64,000 nt of DNA from Pleurotus djamor (lineage: Eukaryota > Basidiomycota > Agaricomycetes > Agaricales > Pleurotaceae). The notes beneath the pieces were generated by a model. It made no database searches. It saw only the letters and a program-made list of their open reading frames with translations, and was not told the DNA's origin. Position 1 is the first letter of the stretch; every line of letters starts with the position of its first letter. The position numbers and the translations under genes are program-made. Shown piece by piece: positions 35,484 to 46,839 of the stretch. Where the stretch lies: NCBI GenBank assembly GCA_029747585.1, contig JAPEVF010000035.1, forward strand, positions 105,266 through 169,265. Direction: 5' to 3'.

Positions 35484-36717
35484 CTACACATATATACCGA
35501 GAAAATCGTCCACTGGCTCCCACCATGTTTCAAAAATGCATGGAGCCCGAATAGAGACCTTCACTGGGGACAAGGCATCCCGACGAAATTGATAAACCGA
35601 TAATGGATGTCCATCCGGGCGATGGTCTACATGAACCGCCAAAAGGTTGAGGTGATGCTTGAATATGGGTTCCAGTTGGGCGACTTCCGTCTCGGGATGA
35701 AAGTCCTGTTTGAAGTACTCAATATATTTGAGGTTTTGTGATGATATTTTGGTGAGATGATATACACGAATCTGTGAATCACACATGAGTTTGACATTCA
35801 GCGATTGTCGACGCAGAAACGCACCTCTTCGGCACTGTCCTCCGGCGGCGAAAAGGACAGGAATTCAAGGGATATGAGATACGGCCCAATGACCGAGAAC
35901 GTGTCCAACGGCGTATCAACCCACACTTTCAGGGAAACCAGGTTGGCAAAAACCTTTCCTGGGTTGCGAATAGCTGGGGCATCGATATAAGATGTGATGA
36001 GATGTCTTAACTTCGCGATGTTGGCCAGCATGTCCCAAGAAACGGAGGCAACTCCTTGGAACGTATCCAGCGCCTGCATAAACCGCAGGGGTGTGGAAGA
36101 TGTGTTAAAAACATAATCACCGCAGGAAAGAGACTTCAAAGACGAGCTCTGCGACTCAAGAAATCGACTGATACGCTGGCTCTTTTTAGGGGCCATGGGG
36201 AGGGAAAGATGGGTAAGAGCGACGGATTTGGGTATGTATCCGATGACACGGGGATAGTCCATCACGTTGCAGACACAGATATAGAGGCGTTTGAGATTGC
36301 ATAGACAGTCGAGAATGTCATATGTGGTGTCTATTAGAAGGGACTCATAGTCCGTTTGCGAGAACGCGGTGGTTAATCCTGCGGCTGCTTGGTTTGACTG
36401 CAATGCGATGAGAAGGGATGGGAGGCGTTTCAATGGTATATCGGTGAAGTGATCGCTAGTACTGATCGTCCACTCGTCGTCGTCGGTACCGACCTCTGTA
36501 TCATCAGACGTATCGCTGGCGTGAATAGACTGGTATATCAATGGTATCGCGAGATCGTGTAGGGCATGGGAGACGGTGAGAAAGGGAAGCAGAGCATTTC
36601 GATGCGGCTTCCCAAGCTCTTGGAGAATCATTCTCCAGATTCTGTCTTCGGGTATCCCGACTGTAGTCAAAGTGAGCTTTGAATTAGGTCCAATTTGAGG
36701 GGCAAACCTTGTGTCAT
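35484..36717 (-). CDS. F-box-like protein B (intact, divergent)
   Basis: Three exons: 36708-36717 (ten bases), 35825-36660 and 35484-35771; introns 47 and 53 nt; 377 residues. The tiny first exon is inferred. Without it the only upstream start in frame is GTG. With it ATG-ACA-CAA-G joins into V-G-I-P-E-D-R-I-W, an F-box start. The rest: LPFLTVSHALHDLAIPLIYQ, then leucine-rich repeats. The C-terminal exon (YHLTKISSQNLKYIEYFKQD and onward) has a second, orphan copy at about 42895-43158. It shares a 209-bp divergent upstream region with the carboxypeptidase-like gene. Confidence 0.78.
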
Positions 36718-36926
36718 GGAAATGGACGGACGAGGAAGAAAGACCGAATGACACCGATACGAGACTAAGTTGTGATGTTGATCAATAGGGCTAGAATAGG
36801 GACACCCCTTTCGTCGACGAAAAGAGTTAGGCGCCGAGATGTGAGCCAATCTTATCTTATCAGCTGGCCTGGGGTTTTCGTCACACGAGCGAAAAAGTCT
36901 GGGCATGTCCCTTCCCCGCCGCCACC
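36718..36926. promoter_or_regulatory. Divergent promoter region
   Basis: 209 bases between the start codons of F-box-like B (minus) and the carboxypeptidase-like gene (plus), so probably a bidirectional promoter. No clear TATA box. Confidence 0.45.
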
Positions 36927-39293
36927 ATGCGTAACCTCCTCCTCCTCAGCCTCTCCTTCATTTCCCCTTACGTTCTCGCGGAACAAGCCCCATTCGTCTC
37001 GAATCCCAGGACACCACGCTTCTACAATGGCACGCTGCGTCGCTTTGACGGTGTCGATGTTGATTGGCTTCTTGACATAGCTCATGTTTGTTTCCACCGT
37101 CATCATGATCATAAATACACCTGAAATTGACCTGGAAGTACAGGAAAATGAGCTCGACATCTGGCGCGTAGACAGCGCATCGTCTTCAGTCGACATATAT
37201 CTACCCGACGAGGCCCGAACGACCTTCCCGCAATCCCTGAGATCCATCCCCCACGTTTCTTCGACCATAAGCACGCTCGTTCCATCAACAATACAAGATA
37301 AATGGAACTTATCGTCCCTCCAGAACACGTCGTATCATAGCGCCTACCACCCGACCTGGGAAATCGACGAGTTCCTGCGCGCGTTGGTGGAGATGCACCC
37401 AGAGGAAGCGACTTTGCTCAGGCTGGGACATTCAGCAGAGGGAAGGGAAATGTACGGCGTCAAGATCGCGACGGGGAGAAAGGAAAAGATGGGGTTTGTT
37501 CTTACAGGTGCCCAGCATGCGCGTGAGGTACGTCTCGGCCTCGGCACTTGACTGTTTTGCTTATTCTGTTCTACAGTGGGTGGCGATCTCAACAGCCCAG
37601 TACATCGCGCATGCATTGCTCTCAGACGCTGACGAACCACAGTCGTTGCGTTATCTGCTGGATGATTTCGTACGCTTCCTTTCCCCTTCCCTATATCTTC
37701 TCAACGGACGTAATTGTAATAGGACTTCTACATCATCCCTCTACCCAACCCGGACGGATATTCGTACACATGGGAAACAGATCGCTTCTGGTATGTCCTT
37801 TCCCGTACCGAAATAGCTACGAAGGCGGGTGTGGTGGTGCTTCAGGGCCTCACTCCATCACCAGTCATGCTTCCTAGGGTCTGCAGTGTGCCTCCTGCGG
37901 GTTGGTTTGGGATTGGGACGGTCACAACGTGCTTGTGGTGACGAGCGCCTATTACTGTCCGAACCGACCCACCATCTTAAACCTGGATGTAGATGTGCCG
38001 TGGGCCCGACTCTAGCCTCGGACATAGACCCCTTCTCTTGTTCTTAACCTTACCTTCTTCAACCCGCTCACCTTTGCGTCCTCTACAGGTATAAAAACCG
38101 ACAGTCGACCGGCCCGGGTTCGAGTTGTGTGGGTATTGACATGAATAGGTACGTCGCCCACTCCTTGCTTCTATTTCTCATCTTATCTTATGTCCTAGGA
38201 ACTGGGTATGCGCTCTCCGTTCCTCTGTCACATGCTCCCTTTTCTCAACACACCTATAGGGATACAAGTGGAAGCCATACTCTACGCTGTCTCCGTTCGA
38301 CGAAGAAGAGGAACAATCAGCGAAGAAACCCAAGAAACCGAAGAAGAAACCGCTCCCCGATACGCCATGCTCCGTATGGTTCCCAGGGCATCGACCGTTC
38401 GAATCCCCTGAAGTCAACAATGTCGCAAATTTTATCAGTTCGTTGAATGGGGCTGGTGGGCCGCAGGGACGCGTCAAGGCTTTTGTGGATCTGAGGAGCT
38501 ACGGGCAGATGTGTACGTTAATCGTTTCTCTCTATAGTCTTCGTTACCTTTCGGACTTGTTGTCTTTGTTTCGAACTACTCCCACTCTCTATGGACACGG
38601 ACATGCTCATACTTCACAATCGACATTCCACTTTCTACCATTTCTTTCTCTACGGACCTTTCATCCTCTTCTTCTCCGATTTATCTTCATACACGGACGC
38701 TATAAACCACAGACCCCTTCACCTTTTTCGCGGCGCACAGTTACTTGCTAGTGGATGTTTTCTGGTTCCTTCTCATGTACCATTTCTACTCCTCCGTCCA
38801 TCCCGTCTCTTTCCCTCTACCTGCCTTGACTAACTCCCTCTCCCTACAGTGTCTTCACCATACTCGTATACATGCTCTCGCATCCCGAAGGACGCTGAAG
38901 ACCAGCTGGAAGCAGCCTTGGGCAGCGTTCAAGCTCTACGCGTGGCCCATGGTACGGTATTCAAGACAGGCAGCCTATGCAACACTCTGTATAGGTACGC
39001 TCTACCCCCTCTTCCCTTCATTCCATTCACTAATAGATGGCTGTAGGGCGCCGGGGAATATAGTAGATTGGATGTACGCACGCGCAGGGATCAAATACTC
39101 TTACGCCGCGTTCTTGAGGGATACGGGCACTGTACGTACTATCCCTTCCGTCTCTCTCGTCGCCCCCTGCTCATTCCGTACTATCTTATAGTATGGATTC
39201 TCGATACCGCCAGAATGGATCCGCCCCATAGGCGAGGAAACGGGTCGGATGGTCAGCTATTTGGGTGAATTTATCGTCAAGCAGAATAAATGA
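36927..39293 (+). CDS. Secreted M14 carboxypeptidase-A-fold protein, probably catalytically dead (ECM14-like)
   Basis: About ten exons. The start GCCACCATGC is a strong context, and a signal peptide (MRNLLLLSLSFISPYVLA) precedes a propeptide (ELDIWRVDSASSSVDIYLP). The peptidase fold has the first zinc pair H-A-R-E (37516-37527), PNPDGY, N-R-N-W and, near the end, IKYSYAAFLRDTGTYGF. The third zinc ligand, His in the usual H-S-Y, is Arg (38494-38496, L-R-S-Y-G-Q). The catalytic Glu of E-L-R-D-T-G is Phe (39111-39113). A lysine/proline-rich insert (KKPKKPKKKP) and an intron of about 300 nt (about 37791-38090) are unusual. Loss of two key residues fits the fungal ECM14 pseudopeptidase group, linked to the cell wall. 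No frame break. Confidence 0.85.
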
Positions 39294-40534
39294 TCAAAGT
39301 GAAGTTAAATGGACATTGTAGCTATAGTATCTTTTGTCGTGTATATGTTGATTCCTTGCTGGCTGATCTCCGGATGGCTCTTGCCTTTAGGCACCGTGCA
39401 TTGGCAATTCCACCGCTCTGGACCATGGACTGAGTTCCGCTACTGTCACATGACACTCACGTGATCGCCAGGACAAGGTCCCGAAGTTTCGAGGTTGGAT
39501 ATTCCTCAAATTTCCTTCCAACTGCCTCATCCCATCAATCTTCCATTGTCATTTTACTCACATGCTCTAGTAGCGGAGGCCCTTACAGGCTACCCTAGAC
39601 ACAGGACGTATCTTTCGCCGTGGCTTGTTGCGGCTCGCTCGCGGTCACTCAACCTACTTAAACTCCGTACTCTCATGCTTGCTCCGAACTTTTCAACCTT
39701 GAGCTCGGCTGCTCTGTACGTCTTTCGTTCGTGTATACTGCTGCTGAGGCAAGAATCCAGCACGTACTCAATCGTACTCTAGAACATCGACTTCGAGTTC
39801 CATCTTGATCGCACTGACCTCGGTGGTCACTTCACGGCCATGTCGTGTCGACCAATCAGACGCTCTCTTACACCTGAAGATGTCGTTTTGTCAGGGAATA
39901 TCCTTGGTCATACAAACGTGAGTGGCTCGGGGATGAATCCGACGTGCTCTCAAACTTTGGGCAGACTCATCCAGAAAGCACCATCCCCGTTTTGTTGCCC
40001 TTGTTTTCCATCAGCAATTATGGCGTTATGATCATAATAGATGAATCAACAACTTTCCGCCATTCTGGGAGGCCCTCAAATCATGAGGCCTGAGGTGTCT
40101 CGTGCGGTATGTTGTTAGCTACAGCTTCTCTTCACTTGACCGAAACTACTTTCTTCACAGCTCGAAGTGTCTGTATCGTGTATTTCAACTGCAGGCCTAC
40201 CTAGGTCGCCGTCGCCAGTGATGAATCATTTCCTCGTGGTTGGACCCTTCAAGAGCTGCTGGCGCCGAAGCGGCTTCAGTTGTTTGGGCCCGAATTTCTT
40301 CGGGGAACATATACGATATCGACCGTGCGTGAATTCGTCCCTTTCGTACGTTACTTGGGCACTTACCTTTCTTGATGGGGGTGGACGGAACGTATCAATC
40401 GACCAGAGTATCATTTAATTCATCAACTAGTCTCGCATCCCTCATTCATCTCAAGTTTTGCATAGTCTCGAATGTAGTGCTCCTTCAGTGGTTCGTCCGA
40501 TAATCCCAACAATAGAATCCCTTGGCTGAGCCAT
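39294..40534. other. Intergenic
   Basis: No gene supported. Short plus-strand frames near 39500-40040 lack motif or splice support. Confidence 0.4.
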
Positions 40535-40967
40535 CTACTCGAAGTCCATCGTCGAAATTGGTATACTATCCCATAAACTCTGCAAACCCATGTTGTTGAG
40601 TTCGTTCATAACCCTCCTAATCCTTACTGTCGCCTGCTCGTGCAACCAAAACTCCACACAATCGGTGCACCCTCCCGAGTCTGCGATGTGGGATGTACCA
40701 AAACTCTTCCGCAAGTATCCATGAACATCGTCCCCCTGAACCTCTATGATCCGAAGCGACTCTTGTCCTTCCGTTAGATTGAACAACCCTTCGACAAAGC
40801 TAGCAGTGATAGACTTTCCTTGCTGAATGCGAAGATGCTGGAGTTTAGCGAGGGACCGCATAACAAGGGCAGGAATCTTCGTATGCCTTGCGAAGTCAAG
40901 GTTGGTGTCCAAACATTTGATGTTTGGTGCTTTGGGTATGAAAGCTCGTAGCACAGCGGGGCTGGTA

Positions 40968-41666
40968 CTCGTGGCCGCCAAAAGTAATCGCGCACCGAAA
41001 ATGGTAATGGCTCTCATTTTTTTTATTAAGCCCGCGTGCGTCTGCCTAAACTTGTGGATACAGCTGAGAGGTAGAGGCGTAAGGATTCACATTTCGTCAC
41101 TAGAAGGAAAGGCGTACCGAGATGGATGAATCGAGAGTGTTCGGAATTGGGTGACCTTTTCCCTGATTCTCGAACCATGCTTCTCACTACTCCAGGTCCT
41201 GAAAATATTATATGTGATAGCTCTGTGACACATCTCTTTTTTATATGAAGGATTAATGAAGAGAGCCGGTTTGTCAAGAGATATCGTGGTGTCAAGTTCG
41301 GGATTGACCTTCCAAAAAAGGAAATTTTCAGGGGATCAAGGGGAAAATCATCGAAAGGCGTCACTTTCGAGACGAAATCCTACCTCACCCATGAAGCCTT
41401 CCAAGAAATGGATTATTCTGGGGTTCTACCAATATTTCAGAGCTGCCATTCAGCCTATCAGACCCATCCTAGCGGCTCTGTGTAAAAAGCTTATTTTGGC
41501 CATGAAATTGATTTACCGACACAGGCAGCGAAATCAACCACGTTCTTATTGCGAAAATGACCTCAAAGACCAGTGGTATTTTTCATATTTTTGTTGCAAA
41601 AAAGGGCCGCGCGATGTCGGCGAAACAAAGGCTAAAGTATGCGCGATTACTTTTGGCGGCCACGAG
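40968..41666. mobile_element. 699-bp non-autonomous DNA element with TA duplication
   Basis: Begins CTCGTGGCCGCCAAAAGTAA and ends in the exact reverse complement; the perfect inverted repeat is 26 bp (40968-40993 and 41641-41666). Both sides are flanked by TA (40966-40967 and 41667-41668), the target duplication of Tc1/mariner-type elements. No transposase frame inside, so it would move only with help from another copy. Inserted in F-box copy C. A related end is at 52868-52893. Confidence 0.85.
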
Positions 41667-41668
41667 TA

Positions 41669-41793
41669 TNNGNNTNANGNTNNGCNNATNAGNNATGNNN
41701 GATCNNNNGANTNGANGCNATNNNTNCNNNTTGNTNNGNANNANNNNGNNTNNNTGAGNGANGNNGTAGNTNGNNATNNNGACGCAGTGAAGN
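41669..41793. other. Mosaic of n and called bases
   Basis: About two thirds of positions are n, scattered between called bases instead of forming one gap. It begins just outside the TIR element. This looks like a consensus of two different sequences, for example two nuclear haplotypes or two F-box copies. Confidence 0.75.
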
Positions 41794-42894
41794 ANGATAG
41801 TGGTCCTGCATAGCTGTGCAAAGTCGGAAGGACGAGGGTATCATCGTTGATACGGATGTAATGATCGTTGAGATATTCGAGATAGGTTAGGCGTGGCTGA
41901 GAGCGCAGGAAGTCGGAGATATCCAGGATGTAATCGGGATGAGCTTGTGCATCGAAATCATCGTGCAACTCATGTCCGTCCGTGTTGATCTTGATGTCGA
42001 TGCCCAGCTGCTTCAGCTGGACGTTCGGAAGCGGCACTTTCAGGAAGCTTAGGATGCCGGAATCCGGGGTGACGCAGAAAGATAGAAACAGAGCATTCAA
42101 ATTTTGTAGCTGCGGGATGAGAGTGTCGAGCATTTTAATGTCATCTTGGTAAAGGTGCGAGTCGATGGTGTTGTCGATGACTCTCAGGGACTTGACGAGA
42201 AGACGACGGTCCTCTTTCTGAGGGGCGAGTATGTATGAGCTGATGGTAGCCATGTTGTATCGTTGCGATTGGTGGTCAATTGTGACTGTGCGTAGTAGTT
42301 CACCTTCTGCAAGGTGCTTCATCATATGGGAAACATAGCAGAGTGTGAGGATTGTTTCCCGATGCTCAACGGCAGCGATAACGACAGAAAGGAGCTCAGA
42401 TGGTAGTGCGGGCATTCTCGTTGGAGGTGCTGGGCCCTTGGGGGGGGGTGACAAGTGGAAGGGGGAAAGGAAGGCCAAAGAGACTTAAGAATCGAAGGTT
42501 GGACCGTGAACTATGCATTCCAAGCCTCGCGGTAAGTCTCAGTGTGCGAGGTAGCATGTCTCTTCAAGCTTCAGTTTCGAGCTTCCCCCAACACGAGTTG
42601 AACACGAGTCAATGTCAACGATCGCAGTAAGAGACAATGCCACACGTGCAGGGACACGGCTTCTGTGAAATATATCTCTAAGCCATCTATAGATGGGGTC
42701 TCTCAGCGCCGATGAAAAGTAGAGAGTGAAAGGACCTTTCAAGTGGGCANTCTGTGGTGGTGAGGATGGGTGGATGGGTGCGCAGATAGCCAAGTTTATG
42801 AAAGGGTTGCCCCTATTCATTCTTATTGGTTATCGGCACGGCTCGCACTTAGTGGACCCTTGTCCTCATTCGTCCACTGCCATGGCGCAAGGTG

Positions 42895-43158
42895 GGGATA
42901 TCATCGCAAAACCTCAAATATGTCCATTATTTCAAGCAGGACTTCGATCCCGAGACGGAAAGCTCGCACCTGGACCCCATATTCAAGCATCACTTCAACC
43001 TTTTCGCGGTTCATGTTGACCATCGCCTGGATGGACAGTCATTATCGGTTTATCAATTCCGTCGGGATATTACATCACCAGTGAAGGTCTCTGTTCGGCT
43101 TCCTTTCATTTTTGAAGGATGGTGTGAGCCTGTCGAAGAGTTCCTTCCTACCTCGTAG
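42895..43158 (+). pseudogene. Orphan C-terminal fragment of an F-box B-like gene
   Basis: Reads SSQNLKYVHYFKQDFDPETE and on through FAVHVDHRLDGQ, LSVYQFRRD and WCEPVEEF, colinear with the last exon of gene B at 35484-35771 (most residues identical). The frame is open to a TAG at 43156-43158, and no matching F-box or middle part is present upstream. It is on the opposite strand to gene B. Likely left by a partial duplication. Confidence 0.8.
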
Positions 43159-43524
43159 TTGTCACAGTTCTCCTGACAGCGTTGGGGACGCGCAAACTTT
43201 CCATTTTGCAATTTCCGTCCGATAAATCTTGGATAAACCCATTCTTTCCATAATATTACGGCCTCAAACATCTGCGAAGCATGAAGAACTCAACAGCAAC
43301 GAGGCAACTTCGGTGTCCAGTGTCCACCTCATCTAGCAACGGAGGGTGCTTGAGTCGGTTACCCTGTCTGTCATGCGCATGCGCATCTTGGTGAATCCGG
43401 CTATCTGCGTGTTTTCCTTTGTCATCGACGGCAACACTAACCAGCCCATCCCACGAACACGGTGCGTTGAGGTATGACTGCAGCATCGCTCATGTCGGTA
43501 TTTTTGCGAACGGATCGAATAAAT

Positions 43525-44750
43525 TCACTGAAACAAAACCATCGGTCGCCTCGTCATGTTGATCCTCCTCTCCTCCTCCTCAGCAAGCTCATAAATCCGG
43601 TAGTCAACACAGTCTGCACACTGCCACCCTACATGTTCAAATTTGGACTTCGAATCATCATGATCGCAGCGCCAGAATTGAACTTTTCCCGTACTCGAAT
43701 CTTTCCTCACCTCCAGTACTTGAAGTGGAGGTGGACCCTCCAAGCTGTCGAAGAATTCTTCATATACCGACCCGTGGTATGCCTTCGGAGACGTGAGGCG
43801 TAGGTGGGTGAGGTCATGAAGCAGCCCTAACGCCGCGGAGGACACCTAGAATAGAATGAATCAAAAGGAAGATTCCCGTCTATCCACGTTTAGATTACCT
43901 TCTCGACTTCAAGGCATTTGATGTTAATAGTTTTGAGGACGACTTTTGCCACCATTGCTTCATCTATCCCCCTACATGACAAGGTGACAAGGCTGGGAAG
44001 GTATGGGAGTGACTCGATGTCATCTGACGTCCAGTTTTGAGATATCTGCAGACTTTTCAAATCACAGAAAGACTGAAGACGGCCGGTGAAGAACGAACGA
44101 GGCCCAACAAATCCCCGCAGCGAGGAGAAGCACACATCACGGTTGATCTTGATGTTAGACGAACCGGCCCTGGACTTGTCAACTCCAATTTCAAGCACCT
44201 CGAGTTGACGCTGTGACCCGATGAATGCTGAGATATCCAACTGGTTTCGAGAAGTCCTGATGTTAAGACCTAGGTGCTTCAGTCGAAGACTGTGAAGAGG
44301 TTCGGTCAGGAATCGAAGGGTATCGGGCGAAAGCGACGCGTAGAAATTAAGGAATAAGGAATGGAGCTTTGGTAATTGTGGAAGAAAGCGGTTGAGTTCT
44401 TGTAGGTCATCGCGATGATCATCGCCGCATTTTGGGCTTTGCGTAATAGTCAGCGAATAAACTTGGCGACGCCGATGGGGGCTTGAAGCTGAGAGTACAT
44501 AGTCGATAAAGCGACATATACCTTTTGGACCTGAAAGGAATCGATCGATGGTGGTATCGCGGAGCATCGATGCGTCGGCTAGCGGTTGACATAAGCGAGA
44601 AACACGGCTGAGGGCAAGAAGGGTCGGGTAATGGGTGGCGGACGCAGCAATTATTGCAATGACCTCCATGGGTAGCTGAGGCATCCTTGATGCTGCGGAG
44701 GTCGTGCGGCGAAGAGAAGAAAACCAAGCTGTATGAGGCGCGGGTTCCAT
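43525..44750 (-). CDS. F-box-like/LRR protein D (intact)
   Basis: Two exons (43899-44750 and 43525-43845), 53-nt intron, 390 residues. The ATG at 44750 gives a 22-residue leader before MPQLPMEVIAIIAASATHYP, the F-box. VSRLCQPLADASMLRD and leucine-rich segments follow (LHSLFLNF, LKHLGLNI, LVTLSCRG). The tail has C-A-D-C-V-D-Y, the family end motif, and a Glu/Arg-rich finish. It is clearly a relative of A, C and F but diverged. No lesion. Likely an SCF substrate receptor, by family. Confidence 0.82.
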
Positions 44751-44917
44751 TACCCATAGGGCCCTAGGGGCTCCAGAGGGGCTTCAGAACGGTTGGCGCA
44801 TTGCGAAAGCAACGCGCACGAGCTCTCCGTTGTTATCTCTGTCATGGTCCTCCTTCATCACTTACGCCTTCGTTACGCCTTCGCCCACTTCTGTTTCCTC
44901 CTCCCAAGAAGAATTCC

Positions 44918-45490
44918 ATCATCTTGGTTGGCTTGCGTGGACAGACTTCCCAGGCTATCCCATACATGAAGCAGATCCATGTCGTGCGTGCTCCTAAGTT
45001 CGTCCATAAAACTCCCAATGCTCAACATCTCCCGCTCGTGCAACCAAAACTCCATTCACTCGGTGCACCGTCCGGAATCGGCGACGACATAGGTTGTATC
45101 AAGGCTCTGCTGAAAGAACCTTTGAACATTGCTTAGATCGTCCCCCCGAACCTCTACAACCCGAAACGACTCCTGGCCTTCCGATAGACAGAGTCTCTTC
45201 GACCCAGTGAGCAGCGATCTAGTTGTCTGTTCGAATGCGTAGATGCTGGAGCTTAGACAGGGACATGGCAACAAGGGTCCTAGTAATCGCAGCTTTTTCG
45301 AGGTCGAGGCTGGTGTCTAAACATCTGATGTTTGGTGCTTTGTGGTGCAAAGTCGGAAGGACGAGGGAATCGTCGTTGATACGGACGTATTGATCGTTGA
45401 GATATTCGAGATATGTTAGGCTTCGCTGAGAGCGCAGGAGGTCAGAGATATACAGGACGTGATCAGTTTGGTGCTTGTGCATCGAAATCA
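44918..45490 (-). pseudogene. F-box-like copy E, truncated and frameshifted
   Basis: Lacks the F-box and first half entirely. Starts at YISDLLRSQRSLTYLEYLND, like copy C, then jumps from VLPTLH straight to KAPNIRCLDT. About 55 residues are missing at the point where copy C carries its n block and insertion. Two further frame changes separate LSKLQHLRI, SEGQESFRVVEV and FWLHE. Decayed relic next to copy F. Confidence 0.8.
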
Positions 45491-45653
45491 TCGTCCGACT
45501 CTTCGTAATTCCCATACCCGCTACAACTCGAGCGTACTTTCCCGTGCAAATCTGGTGTGAAGGATACGCTACGACCAGAATACTCTTTGTACGTGTAAAA
45601 GAGGGTCTGATACTCTCAACATGGAATATTCCCGAATAAAAGAGGCTATCTAT

Positions 45654-46839
45654 TTAGTCAAATTCCGCCGACACATTTGGCAAGTCAACACCATGCAATA
45701 AAGTTTGCCAGACCTCGCCGAACCTCCTCATGTCCCTCATCTTCGCATTCTCGTGCAACGAAAACTCCACACAATCCGTACAGCCTTCGGAATAGGCTAC
45801 GTAGGATTCGCCCAGGCTCTGCCGAAAGAACCGCTGGACATACTCCCCCCGAACCTCAATGAGCCGTAACGACTCTTGACATTCCGGGAGACTGAACAGC
45901 TCTTGCGCCATTTCGGCAGTCGAGTCTCCTGGCTCAATGCGAAGGTGACGGAGCTTGGGAAGAGACTGTACTGCGAGGGCACGGGTATTTACATGGTTCT
46001 CGAGGTCAACGAGGGTGTCCAAACACCTGATGTTCGGTGTTTTGAGGACGAGGACATCTAGTACCTCAGGACTGTGTCCTCGGTAAGATAAACTGATGAG
46101 CGAGGGGAGCTCTGGGATGACGGCGAGATCGATTTCGCTAGCATGGTCGATAGACAGGTGGGATAAGGCAGTTGGGGAGCGGGATACGTTGAAGAAGGAT
46201 AACGGTCCAGCAAAACTGCGTAGGTTGGGAAAGACGATAGAATCGTCCTTGATAGAGATGTAGTCGTCATGGAGATACTCGAAATATGAGAGGCGAGACT
46301 GTGAGCGTAGAAAAGGGGAGATGTCCAAGGCGTGCCCGTGTCCAGCTTCGAGGCTGAATTGTGAACCGTCGTTTGACTCGGCTTCGTCACCCGTGGCGTC
46401 GAGTTCAATGTCAAGCCCCAGCTGTCTCAACTGGACAGATGGAAGTGGCACCCTCAGAAAATTGAGTACATTGGCATCTGGGGTGATGGAGAAGGACAGA
46501 AGGAGAGTGTGTAGATTTGGGAGCTGGGGAATGAGGGTATCAAGGATTTCCAGGTCGTCTTGGAATAGCATCCACCGGTTCGGATCGCCGATGACTCTCA
46601 GGGATTTGACGAAAAAGCGACGATTTTGTCTTGGAGAGGAAAGGATGTAGGTGTGGAGGGTAGACAGGATGTTGGGTCGTTGCGCCGAGCGATTGATTGT
46701 GACTTCGCGGAGCAATTCGCCTTCAGCCAGGTGCTTCATGGAGCGCGAGACGTAGCAGAATGCTAGAATCGTCCGTCGGTGATCAACGGCTGCGAGAACG
46801 ATGGATAAGACCTCAGGCCTCAGAGGGGAGCTTGGGCAT
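45654..46839 (-). pseudogene. F-box-like/LRR copy F, frameshifted in the F-box
   Basis: From ATG 46839 the frame starts M-P-K-L-P-S-E, then hits a stop three codons later. A near-perfect 7-bp tandem duplication (46811-46824) shifts the frame. Removing one unit in thought would join it to the next frame, which reads L-S-I-V-L-A-A-V-D-H-R-R and runs clean for 361 codons (from Met 46739) through LRR blocks to C-T-D-C-V-E-F-S-L-H-E and the TAA at 45654. The long clean frame suggests a recent break. A protein starting at the internal Met would lack the F-box core. Call: pseudogene or truncated gene. Confidence 0.8.
46811..46824. repeat. 7-bp tandem duplication breaking copy F
   Basis: CCTCAGG followed by CCTCAGA. 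Neither copy A nor copy C has the extra unit at the same codon. Confidence 0.75.

Larger units (their letters stand above)
40535..42415 (-). pseudogene. F-box-like/LRR copy C, split by a TIR element and an n block
   Basis: The ATG at 42415 begins MPALPSELLSVVIAAVEHRE, an F-box much like copy A, and the frame runs through leucine-rich repeats to the S-Y-A-G-P-L block near 41800. Then comes a 125-base stretch of mixed n and bases (41669-41793), matching in place the block seen in copy F. Next is a 699-bp inverted-repeat element (40968-41666). The reading then resumes at T-S-P-A-V-L (about 40965) and runs through APNIKCLDTN, E-G-Q-E-S-L-R-I-I-E-V and the C-T-D-C-V-E-F-W-L-H-E tail to the stop at 40535. 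Both halves look otherwise healthy, so the insertion is probably young. Pseudogene, or spliced around. Confidence 0.8.

Noticed and set aside
36718..36754. Upstream start for F-box gene B at 36754
   Set aside because: It would need a GTG start; a ten-base first exon with ATG at 36717 and a 47-nt intron gives a better F-box start.
42416..42478. Upstream extension of F-box copy C
   Set aside because: Begins at TTG and crosses a G homopolymer; the ATG at 42415 aligns with the start of copy A.
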